Shown: piece after piece, positions 1-5,647 of the stretch
Layout of the letters: each line of letters starts with the position of its first letter
Position numbering within the stretch: the first letter of the stretch is position 1
Assembly (NCBI GenBank): GCA_950073955.1
Contig: CATMRH010000040.1
Location: 1 to 10,638 of the forward strand
Direction: 5' to 3'
From: an uncultured archaeon
GTDB lineage: Archaea; Thermoproteota; Nitrososphaeria; Nitrososphaerales; Nitrosopumilaceae
Length of the DNA: 10,638 bases
Position numbers and translations under genes: made by a program
The notes under the pieces: model-generated
What the model was told of the DNA's origin: nothing
The model's input: only the letters and a program-made list of their open reading frames with translations
The model's database searches: none

Positions 1-355
1 GCAATGAACAATAGAATGGAACTTCACCTGTATTTTCTGGTGTCCATTCTCCAGATTCACCTGCGTTCAAAATACCAGTATCAAATACTTCAGTTGGATT
101 TGGTGTAAATCCGTCCATAGTTCCTGATGTAAATGAATGAAATCCTACTGGGTTTGAGAATATTACTTTTGAACCAACTTCAACTATTGAAGTAGATTCA
201 ACATAACATTCTGGTACACAAGCTGGATTCATAGCATCTTCTGATGTAGAGATTGTGACTTCTGGATGATCTGCAAAAGCAGCTGGTGCCATTGAGGCCA
301 TACCTGCTGCGATAGCAAATAGTACAAAAATTGAGCTTATTGCTTTAGTCTTCAT
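1..355 (-). CDS. Exported plastocyanin-like blue copper protein, C-terminus cut by window edge
   Basis: 118 codons are visible, starting at ATG 355-353. Residues 1-28 form a signal peptide (MKTKAISSIFVLFAIAAG..., cleavage likely after AFA, before DHPEVTI). The mature part is a cupredoxin beta-sandwich: VEVGSKVIFSN, then His73 in GFHSFTSG as the first copper ligand, and Cys116 in FYCSL as the second. The second His and the axial ligand lie beyond the edge. Cys46 and Cys50 (ACVPECY) may form a disulfide, as in the paralogue next door. Small blue copper proteins of this type are abundant in ammonia-oxidising archaea and are thought to carry electrons outside the membrane. The start is supported by an in-frame stop just upstream and by a TATA-like box about 28 nt before the ATG, so the mRNA is probably leaderless. 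Whether it carries a CFI-box tail like its neighbour cannot be seen. Confidence 0.85.
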   Translation of the reverse strand, partial: MKTKAISSIFVLFAIAAGMASMAPAAFADHPEVTISTSEDAMNPACVPECYVESTSIVEVGSKVIFSNPVGFHSFTSGTMDGFTPNPTEVFDTGILNAGESGEWTPENTGEVPFYCSL

Positions 356-378
356 TAATCCAAATTGGGGTTGTGATC

Positions 379-404
379 CATAAAAATGTCACTGGAATTT
401 CCAG
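379..404 (-). promoter_or_regulatory. Promoter of the left plastocyanin gene: 13-bp palindrome plus TATA-like box
   Basis: On the minus strand the perfect dyad CTGGAAATTCCAG (392-404) is followed after 5 nt by the T-rich box TTTTTATG (379-386), centred about 28 nt before the start codon at 355. The same arrangement with the same spacing precedes the next plastocyanin gene at 1329-1354. The dyad is a candidate operator just upstream of the TATA/BRE. The binding protein is unknown. Confidence 0.55.
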
Positions 405-412
405 AAATAGGA

Positions 413-1306
413 TTAGTTTTTCTTAAACTGGTATAACTTTAGAATCCCAAATACAGGAATTCCAATATACATACCCAAGTTGAGTGCAATTACTGAAAGT
501 CCTAATCCCAAAACTTCTGATTCAGATTCTGCATTTTCCATAATTGTCAATGATGACAATAATGGAGTCAAACCAAGTTTTACTGCTTCTTTAAACATTG
601 GACTTTCACGTTCCATATCAGCAATTGTTGGTGAGAATGTATAGTACAATTGGTTAAATCCAGTCATGAATGTTGAACCAGATTCTGTGTTCATTAATTG
701 GGTATCTCGAATTTCTCTAAGTAATTGAACTTGAGGTGCCATTTCTGAACCATATGCTGCAGTTGCAATTAGACAACCGCCGCCTTTCTCTTCAGATTCT
801 TGATTAGCAATAACTTCCTCTTCTACAACTTCTTCAGTATGAGCCTCTTCTACAACTTCTTCAGTATGAGCCTCTTCTACAACTTCTTCAGTATGAGCCT
901 CTTCTACAACTTCTTGTACTATAATCAAACCATTCGTCCAAGGATGAAGCATACAAAAGTATGGAAACTCGCCTGCAGTGTCTGGGAACCAATATTTTTC
1001 ATCTCCGGGAAATACCAGTCCGGAATCAAATACAGTACCTATAATATCATCTGAAATGGTTCCTGATGAGAATGTATGTTTATCAGAATCAGTGTTTGAG
1101 AATATTACCTTTCCACCAACATCAACTGTTACAGTACTTGGAATGTAACACCCTACTCCAGTTTCTTCACAACCTAGTGCAGCAGAACCACCTGCTGGTA
1201 CGATTGTTACTTCTGAATGATCTGCAAAAGCAGCTGGTGTTGTTGCACCTATTCCAGCTACGATAGCAAATAGTACGAAGAAAGAGCAAATTGCTATAGT
1301 CTTCAT
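413..1306 (-). CDS. Secreted plastocyanin-like domain fused to acidic repeats and CFI-box C-terminal tail
   Basis: 297 aa from ATG 1306. The open frame extends to GTG 1342, but that start lies in the upstream palindrome, and ATG 1306 gives the same MKT...VLFAI signal peptide as the paralogue, about 27 nt after a TATA-like box. Order: signal peptide 1-28 (cut after AFA); cupredoxin domain about 29-131 with copper ligands His77 (KHTFSSG), Cys118 and His121 (FCMLHPWT), and a probable Cys46-Cys53 disulfide; acidic linker about 132-174 with three perfect VVEEAHTEE repeats; CFI-box tail from Cys178 (GGGCLIATAAYGSE) to the end, with a membrane segment about 265-290 and basic terminus LYQFKKN. The axial Met of short-loop cupredoxins is Thr124 here. 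Likely role: a copper electron carrier or copper-binding protein held at the cell surface. The tail's role as an anchor or sorting signal is inferred. The frame ends 48 nt from the next promoter-proximal ATG. Confidence 0.85.
   Translation of the reverse strand: MKTIAICSFFVLFAIVAGIGATTPAAFADHSEVTIVPAGGSAALGCEETGVGCYIPSTVTVDVGGKVIFSNTDSDKHTFSSGTISDDIIGTVFDSGLVFPGDEKYWFPDTAGEFPYFCMLHPWTNGLIIVQEVVEEAHTEEVVEEAHTEEVVEEAHTEEVVEEEVIANQESEEKGGGCLIATAAYGSEMAPQVQLLREIRDTQLMNTESGSTFMTGFNQLYYTFSPTIADMERESPMFKEAVKLGLTPLLSSLTIMENAESESEVLGLGLSVIALNLGMYIGIPVFGILKLYQFKKN
817..916 (-). repeat. 27-bp tandem repeat (3 full copies plus 19 nt) in coding sequence
   Basis: Copies at 817-843, 844-870 and 871-897 are identical, with a partial fourth at 898-916 that then diverges. 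The unit is nine codons and stays in frame, encoding the VVEEAHTEE linker. Perfect identity at silent positions points to recent slippage or recombination, so copy number probably varies between strains. Confidence 0.93.
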
Positions 1307-1328
1307 AGACAAATTACTTGTACGCATA

Positions 1329-1354
1329 CATAAAAACTTCACTGGAATTTCCAG
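1329..1354 (-). promoter_or_regulatory. Promoter of the plastocyanin/CFI-box gene: palindrome plus TATA-like box
   Basis: The minus strand reads CTGGAAATTCCAG (1342-1354), 5 nt, then TTTTTATG (1329-1336), which is centred about 27 nt before ATG 1306. Dyad, spacer length and box match the promoter at 379-404. The dyad also lies just downstream of the stop codon of the preceding gene, so a 3'-end role cannot be excluded. However, its 1-nt centre makes a poor RNA hairpin. Confidence 0.55.
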
Positions 1355-1362
1355 AAACAGAA

Positions 1363-2172
1363 TTAGTTTTTCCTAAACTGGTACAACTTTAGAATTCCAA
1401 ATACCGGAACTCCAACATACATTCCGATGTTTAGTAGAATTAGAGAGATTCCATATCCAAGCATCTCCTGCTCTGAATCAATATCTACATAATTCAGTAA
1501 AGATAATGATGATATCATTGGAGTTAGGGTTAATTTCATAACTTCTTTGAAAACAGGATGCTCACGTTCTAGATCCGCAATTGTTGGTGAAAATGAATAA
1601 TAGAATTGATTAAATCCAGTCATAAATGCAGTTCCAGATTCTGTTGATAAAATAGTATTATCTCTTAATTCTCTTAGTTGTTGAACTTGAGGTGCTAGTT
1701 CAGAGCCAAAGGTTGCAGTTGCAATTAAACATCCGCCATTTTCTTCATTGTCAGGTGTTGTATTGGGTTGAGCATCAGCCTCACCTACCATAATATCAAA
1801 AGAAACTGTTTCTGGTGGAATTGGATTAAATAAAATTCCCTCTACTTTAACGTCTATAGAATATATTCCTTCACCAAGTTTGAATTCAATTGGGATTGTT
1901 ACAGAACCCACAGATGTATGAATGAGTTGAGTAGGTCCAAAAATAATTTCACCATCTTTTGAAACTGTAATTGAATAATCGATATGAATTTGTATCTTTT
2001 GTGTAAAAGGATTAATAAAATCAATATTTATTTTGGTAATAACGTTTGGTTCAATTGGGTCATGTGTTAATTTAACATTTAGTGTACCTTCTTCGGTTGG
2101 TAAAGTTTGAGATTCAGCAAAAGCTGGAATTGTTAATAATGGAAAAAGTAACAGTACAAATAGAAATTTCAT
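1363..2172 (-). CDS. Secreted Ig-like/beta-sandwich protein with CFI-box C-terminal tail
   Basis: 269 aa. Signal peptide 1-19 (MKFLFVLLLFPLLTIPAFA), then an all-beta region about 25-130 with alternating hydrophobic strands (TKINIDFINP, KIQIHIDYSITVSKDGEIIFGP, GIYSIDVKVEG). This resembles the Ig-like 'carbohydrate-binding or adhesion' folds of archaeal surface proteins; no catalytic motif is seen. A short linker leads to the CFI-box tail from Cys148 (NGGCLIATATFGSELAPQVQQLRELRD) with a membrane segment about 237-262 and end LYQFRKN. The tail aligns without long gaps to that of the plastocyanin fusion, and most positions are identical. ATG 2172 lies 24 nt after a TATA-like box and has no Shine-Dalgarno, fitting a leaderless mRNA. 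The specific function is unknown. Confidence 0.82.
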   Translation of the reverse strand: MKFLFVLLLFPLLTIPAFAESQTLPTEEGTLNVKLTHDPIEPNVITKINIDFINPFTQKIQIHIDYSITVSKDGEIIFGPTQLIHTSVGSVTIPIEFKLGEGIYSIDVKVEGILFNPIPPETVSFDIMVGEADAQPNTTPDNEENGGCLIATATFGSELAPQVQQLRELRDNTILSTESGTAFMTGFNQFYYSFSPTIADLEREHPVFKEVMKLTLTPMISSLSLLNYVDIDSEQEMLGYGISLILLNIGMYVGVPVFGILKLYQFRKN

Positions 2173-2190
2173 AATTCAATTTTTAACATG

Positions 2191-2200
2191 ATAAATAAAA
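2191..2200 (-). promoter_or_regulatory. TATA-like box of the Ig-like/CFI-box gene
   Basis: TTTTATTTAT on the minus strand, centred about 24 nt before ATG 2172. The 109-bp divergent gap also holds the promoter of the rightward gene. The palindrome of the two plastocyanin genes is absent here. Confidence 0.45.
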
Positions 2201-2254
2201 ATTGTGCTTTGTTTTTCCCAAAAAAATTATTACACATAGAAATTCTGTACCAGC

Positions 2255-2262
2255 TTTAAATA
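2255..2262 (+). promoter_or_regulatory. TATA box of the 570-aa surface protein gene
   Basis: TTTAAATA centred about 24 nt before TTG 2282 and 27 nt before TTG 2285. This is the spacing expected if transcription begins at the start codon. Confidence 0.5.
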
Positions 2263-2281
2263 TGGAATTGACACAATTTTT

Positions 2282-3994
2282 TTGTTGTACTCCAAGTTTG
2301 CACTATTCATCATAGTTATTGGCATTTTTACAGTTTCTGGTATTATTCCAGATGCATTTGGACATGGATTAGGAGGAGATCAAGCACCACCTCTGACATT
2401 TGGTGATATGGAAGTAACTGTACGTACGCAATTGACTCCATATGATCTTACAGTGGGTGAAGTTATTTCTGCAAATATGCAAATACGTTTCTTTGATACA
2501 TTAACTGACAAGAATCTTGACAAAGTAACATTCCGAGTAGAAGTTTGGCAAGGTGGTGAACTTTTAGCTAGAAATTTGTTTTATGATACAGATGGAAGAT
2601 TAGATATTAAAATCAAACCAAAATTTGGTTGTGATGAATTTAGACTTGTGGACTGCACAATTTATGGTGGTTCTGAACATGTTAGTGCACCTGGTGCACT
2701 ATTTGTACAAGGACAAGCATGTACTGATGACAATTTAGATATCTGTGCAAGACCAACAATTACTGGCCCAATATTTGTCAAAGGTGGCTTGTACAAGATT
2801 AGAGTTGACATTGAGGCTGCTACTAGCCCAAGAACTGTACTTGCTACATTACTAAGTTACGAGACTTTTGTTAGCGTTGCACAGGAACAAAACTTTTTGT
2901 TCAAGACTGCAAATGCAGAAGAAATTCCAGTTGTTATAAAAACATACTATGATGATGTTGATAACTTCAAATTTGATCAATCAGATGATTCAATTTCATT
3001 TAATATGCCATTTGATTGGAATCCTGATTATGTTGACTTGGTACAATTAGTACATGAAGAAGTCAAAGTTCCAAAATCATTTACACCTTATGCCGAAGGA
3101 AAACAATTCAAAGGATATGTTAATGGTATAGAAATTGATCAGAGGGCATTACTTAATGATCCTTATTCATATGAGAACACTAACATTATTCATTTTCTGA
3201 TTACAAAAAATGAATTACTAAAAATTAATCAAGCACTAGGATCGGATAACTATGACAACAAAAAGATGGACTTTAAACTACTTCCACTAAGTGGAGTATC
3301 GAAAAGTTCAACTGAATTTTATCTTGTTGATACTACAAACGATCAAGTTCCAACAACTGTGAGTATTTCATGGGATGGAAAATATGGCGCTAACCAAGAA
3401 ATTCCGTTTGAATTTACATTCTTTGATGAAAATAGACAACTAATCAAAGATATTCGATATGCTTATGTTGTTTTTGATGAACTTAATCAGGAAATAGATA
3501 GTAATGTTGGTAATGATCCTTCAATTTTGGGAATTCTTTCTAATGAAGGAATTGATGTTCAAAGAATTTTTGTTCCTTCTCAAGGCCAAATTAGAATTGA
3601 TGTTAGAGTTTTAGGAACTGGATTAGATTATGATCCAAAATATGCTGGAATTGGTTCAGCTATTATTGAAATAGGTCCAGGATCCCCAAGTACTACAACA
3701 CCTCCTATGTCTGAGAAAACACAAATTCCATCTTGGATTAAATTCACTGCAGGTGTTTGGGTAGATGGAGACTCTTCAGATGCTGAATTTATTAGTGCAA
3801 TTCAATATCTTATTGAGAATAAAATTATTGTAATTCCACCAACTGCTCAAGGTTCAGATGCACAATCTAATGAAGTTCCATCTTGGATTAAATTCACTAC
3901 TGGTGTTTGGGTAGATGGAGACTCTTCAGATGCTGAATTTATTAGTGCAATTCAATTCTTGATCAAAGAAGGAATAATGAGGATTCAATCATAG
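2282..3994 (+). CDS. Thaumarchaeal secreted multidomain beta protein with C-terminal PSWIK repeats
   Basis: 570 aa. The start is one of two adjacent TTG codons (2282 or 2285); no ATG in this frame can supply the signal peptide, and a TATA box sits at leaderless spacing. Signal peptide 1-27 (SKFALFIIVIGIFTVSGIIPDAFG) would leave a mature N-terminus HGLGGDQAPP. An N-terminal domain about 40-205 has four Cys (117, 125, 147, 155), likely two disulfides. A middle region 215-360 and an Ig-like strand-rich region about 355-465 follow. A Ser/Thr/Pro linker leads to two copies of a repeat at 482-520 and 532-570 (PSWIKFT.GVWVDGDSSDAEFISAIQ.LI). From memory, the N-terminal family and this repeat recur in thaumarchaeal surface proteins, but I know of no proven function. 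No membrane anchor follows the repeats, so the protein may be released or held by the S-layer. Confidence 0.8.
   Translation: MLYSKFALFIIVIGIFTVSGIIPDAFGHGLGGDQAPPLTFGDMEVTVRTQLTPYDLTVGEVISANMQIRFFDTLTDKNLDKVTFRVEVWQGGELLARNLFYDTDGRLDIKIKPKFGCDEFRLVDCTIYGGSEHVSAPGALFVQGQACTDDNLDICARPTITGPIFVKGGLYKIRVDIEAATSPRTVLATLLSYETFVSVAQEQNFLFKTANAEEIPVVIKTYYDDVDNFKFDQSDDSISFNMPFDWNPDYVDLVQLVHEEVKVPKSFTPYAEGKQFKGYVNGIEIDQRALLNDPYSYENTNIIHFLITKNELLKINQALGSDNYDNKKMDFKLLPLSGVSKSSTEFYLVDTTNDQVPTTVSISWDGKYGANQEIPFEFTFFDENRQLIKDIRYAYVVFDELNQEIDSNVGNDPSILGILSNEGIDVQRIFVPSQGQIRIDVRVLGTGLDYDPKYAGIGSAIIEIGPGSPSTTTPPMSEKTQIPSWIKFTAGVWVDGDSSDAEFISAIQYLIENKIIVIPPTAQGSDAQSNEVPSWIKFTTGVWVDGDSSDAEFISAIQFLIKEGIMRIQS
3725..3991 (+). 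repeat. Two near-identical about 117-bp coding repeats (150-bp period)
   Basis: Copies begin at 3725 and 3875. Long stretches are identical, for example 3752-3806 and 3902-3956, including silent positions, while the flanking parts differ. They encode the two C-terminal PSWIK repeats. Such identity suggests recent duplication or gene conversion. Confidence 0.92.
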
Positions 3995-3995
3995 G

Positions 3996-4006
3996 TTTTT
4001 AAATAA
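3996..4006 (+). promoter_or_regulatory. TATA box of the 68-aa protein gene
   Basis: TTTTTAAATAA begins 2 nt after the upstream stop codon and is centred 27 nt before ATG 4028, giving a leaderless arrangement. It supports the rightward small gene over the overlapping leftward frame. Confidence 0.55.
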
Positions 4007-4027
4007 ATTTTGTAAAGTGATAGTATA

Positions 4028-4234
4028 ATGAAAGACATCAATGATATTATGCCAAAAGTACCAAACATGAGATGGGGGGCTTTGATGAACAAAGCGCCAA
4101 CTAATACTAAAGTTAAAGAAATGAACAAAATTTTTCCAAGTAACGGGAAATGGCATACTGTATTTGAAGAAAAAGATCTAATTACAATTGATGGAAAGGA
4201 AATCCGTAAAAAAGATCCAACCAAGTGGACATAA
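4028..4234 (+). CDS. Small soluble protein of unknown function (68 aa)
   Basis: I do not recognise a family. The protein is hydrophilic and rich in Lys, Met and Asn (MKDINDIMPKVPNMRWGAL...), with no signal peptide, membrane segment or Cys. A beta-like segment TVFEEKDLITIDGKEIRKKD lies near the C-terminus. It is supported as a gene by a TATA box at 27 nt from the ATG and by ordinary globular composition. The overlapping minus-strand frame (3985-4224) gives a low-complexity hydrophobic product and overlaps the end of the upstream gene. Confidence 0.65.
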   Translation: MKDINDIMPKVPNMRWGALMNKAPTNTKVKEMNKIFPSNGKWHTVFEEKDLITIDGKEIRKKDPTKWT

Positions 4235-4382
4235 TAAAAATTAGGATATAATCATCTTACATCAACATCCTTTTCTATTGTAGTTAATTGCATAAATTAT
4301 GACTATTTCTTCTTAAATCAAAAATAATGCTAGCTGGTGGGCAAATAGTACGATAGTTGATGCAGGAATTAATATTAATATG

Positions 4383-4553
4383 GTTTCAATCCTTTCATAG
4401 TTCGATTCAAACCACTTTCCAAAAATAATAATTTATCAAGTTCTTTTTGTTTCAATCCTTGTTATGATGGATTAGTCATATCGGCGCACTAGTAGGACAA
4501 TATCAAACGTACCTTATGAGTTTCAATCCTTGTTATGATGGATTAGTCATATC
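4383..4553 (-). CRISPR. Possible orphan mini-CRISPR array (two perfect repeats, one degenerate)
   Basis: Perfect 34-bp copies lie at 4449-4482 and 4520-4553, with a 37-bp unique spacer (4483-4519, about 43% GC, richer than its flanks). A degenerate copy at 4383-4416 keeps the first 12 bases (GTTTCAATCCTT) and part of the middle, giving a second spacer of 32 bp. Read on the minus strand, the repeat ends AAGGATTGAAAC, the typical 3' end of archaeal repeats, and contains short inverted pairs (AATCC/GGATT and TATGA/TCATA). In this orientation the degenerate copy is the leader-distal end, as usual in real arrays. Against it: only two good copies, no cas genes in the window, and only 46 bp for a leader before the rhomboid start. 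Confidence 0.5.
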
Positions 4554-4565
4554 TACTGAATAATC

Positions 4566-4574
4566 TTATTATAC
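4566..4574 (+). promoter_or_regulatory. TATA-like box of the rhomboid gene
   Basis: TTATTATAC centred about 29 nt before ATG 4600, only 12 nt after the last CRISPR-like repeat. Confidence 0.4.
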
Positions 4575-4599
4575 AAATTTCAATGATTAAACACAACTA

Positions 4600-5376
4600 A
4601 TGTTTCCATTACGTGATGAAAATCCACATCCTCCTGGTTTCAAACCAACAGTAACTATAGCATTAATTATTGTCAATGCAGTTGTATTTTTTCTTGAAGT
4701 AGCAATTACTGGACAGTTTTTTGATTTTACAAATCAGAATGCATTTACAATGTTTTACGATTGGGGTGCAGTTCCAAATTGTGTGACTGGTGCAACTTTT
4801 TCTACAATAGACTTTGGTGCGGGACCTGTTAGAATTTTATGTCCAAGTACTCCATACATCTCTTTGATTAGTTCAACCTTCATGCATGGTGGTCTGCTTC
4901 ACTTTGCTGGTAACATGTGGTTTTTGTGGATCTTTGGTGACAATATTGAACAAAAGTTTGGAAAAGCAAAGTTTCTTGGAATTTATCTAATGTGGGGAGT
5001 AACTTCGGGATTAATTCACATCTTTGGTGATACAAGTAGCGTTATTCCTGCTGTAGGTGCATCTGGTGCAATTTCTGGAGTGTTAGGTGCATATCTTATA
5101 ATTTTCCCAAAAGCAAGGATTCAAACTTTCTTGATGATGGGATTCTTTTGGAGAATGATGCACATTCAGGCTCGATGGTTCTTACCATTCTGGTTGATCT
5201 TTCAGAACTTACTTCCCTTTTTCATAGGAGGATTTGGTATTGCAGGTGGAGGAGTTGCATATCTTGCTCACATTGGTGGATTTGTGATTGGTTTAGCAAC
5301 TGGTTACATTTACAAAAAAACACACAGTACTGATTTCATGTATGGTACAAGATATGGCTACAGACCAGATTATTGA
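4600..5376 (+). CDS. Rhomboid family intramembrane serine protease
   Basis: 258 aa, normal length for a compact six- to seven-helix rhomboid. Catalytic Ser155 lies in GASG (AVGASGAISGVLGAY) and catalytic His224 in YLAHIGGFVIG. The conserved HGGLLHFAGN motif (His96, His101, Asn105) opens the second conserved helix. The first membrane helix is about 17-36, and an extracytoplasmic loop with two Cys (61, 81) precedes the core. Rhomboids cut other membrane proteins within or near a transmembrane helix with small or helix-breaking residues; the substrate here is unknown. The Tyr-rich soluble end (YGTRYGYRPDY) is unremarkable. The gene is followed 33 nt later by a small tautomerase-like gene with its own TATA-like box. 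The CFI-box proteins upstream are conceivable substrates, but only by inference. Confidence 0.93.
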   Translation: MFPLRDENPHPPGFKPTVTIALIIVNAVVFFLEVAITGQFFDFTNQNAFTMFYDWGAVPNCVTGATFSTIDFGAGPVRILCPSTPYISLISSTFMHGGLLHFAGNMWFLWIFGDNIEQKFGKAKFLGIYLMWGVTSGLIHIFGDTSSVIPAVGASGAISGVLGAYLIIFPKARIQTFLMMGFFWRMMHIQARWFLPFWLIFQNLLPFFIGGFGIAGGGVAYLAHIGGFVIGLATGYIYKKTHSTDFMYGTRYGYRPDY

Positions 5377-5379
5377 AAA

Positions 5380-5387
5380 CATAAATC
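5380..5387 (+). promoter_or_regulatory. TATA-like box of the tautomerase-like gene
   Basis: CATAAAT-type element centred about 26 nt before ATG 5410, just after the rhomboid stop codon. The gene could also be read from the rhomboid promoter. Confidence 0.35.
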
Positions 5388-5409
5388 ACTGAATCTGTTT
5401 GAAATTATT

Positions 5410-5586
5410 ATGCCATTGATTACAGTGTCAATGTATCCTGGTAGAACACAGGAACAAAAAGATGAATTTGCAAAAGCAATCACAAAATCAGCAGTAGAGA
5501 TTCTAAAAACAAAAGAAAATCATGTAATTGTTGTTTTTGAAGAAAATCCTAAAGAAAATTGGTTTTTGGCAGGAAACCAACTTTAA
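5410..5586 (+). CDS. 4-oxalocrotonate tautomerase-like small protein
   Basis: 58 aa, the size of a 4-OT subunit. Removal of Met exposes Pro1, the catalytic base of the tautomerase superfamily (PLITVSMYPGRTQEQKDEF). It aligns without gaps to the remembered 4-OT sequence, including Arg11 and the helix after it (QEQKDEFAKAITKSAVEIL). Two other 4-OT active-site residues differ: position 39 is Ile instead of Arg, and position 50 is Trp instead of Phe. The substrate is therefore probably not 4-oxalocrotonate, and a general tautomerase or an unknown activity is more likely. Members form hexamers in the cytoplasm. It lies 33 nt after the rhomboid gene and 61 nt before the nitrilase gene; no functional link is evident. 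Confidence 0.88.
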   Translation: MPLITVSMYPGRTQEQKDEFAKAITKSAVEILKTKENHVIVVFEENPKENWFLAGNQL

Positions 5587-5618
5587 TAATTTTTAAAAAC
5601 AATCGACACAAGTTTATC

Positions 5619-5627
5619 CTTTTATTG
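5619..5627 (+). promoter_or_regulatory. TATA-like box of the nitrilase-family gene
   Basis: CTTTTATTG centred about 25 nt before ATG 5648. A second AT-rich element (TTTTTAAAAA, 5590-5599) follows the tautomerase stop and may serve in termination. Confidence 0.35.
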
Positions 5628-5647
5628 TCATTTGGTTAATCAATCAC

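Larger units (their letters stand above)
4235..4599. other. 365-bp non-coding gap with CRISPR-like repeats
   Basis: No convincing coding frame, tRNA or rRNA is visible. The left part (4235-4381) is AT-rich and includes the perfect palindrome ATTAATATTAAT at 4368-4379. The middle holds an imperfect inverted repeat (4382-4391 with 4404-4413). The right half holds two perfect 34-bp direct repeats, and the last 46 bp contain the rhomboid promoter. Confidence 0.8.

Noticed and set aside
800..1266. Two rightward open frames inside the plastocyanin fusion gene
   Set aside because: They are antisense to a clear gene; their low-complexity products come from the 27-bp repeat and codon bias.
1307..1342. 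Longer start (GTG 1342 or ATG 1327) for the plastocyanin fusion
   Set aside because: The extra residues come from the promoter cassette shared with the neighbouring gene, where the same region is interrupted by a stop codon.
3985..4224. 79-codon leftward open frame with a hydrophobic product
   Set aside because: It is antisense to the 68-aa gene that has a well-placed TATA box, it overlaps the end of the upstream gene, and its composition looks like a reverse-strand artefact.
4383..4420. Possible tRNA 3' end or integration site (TTCGATTCAAACC resembles a T-loop)
   Set aside because: The T-stem does not pair (CATAG against CAAAC) and no acceptor, D or anticodon arms can be found upstream.
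4235..4599. Insertion sequence or transposon remnant
   Set aside because: No transposase fragment, terminal inverted repeats or target duplication is visible around the gap.
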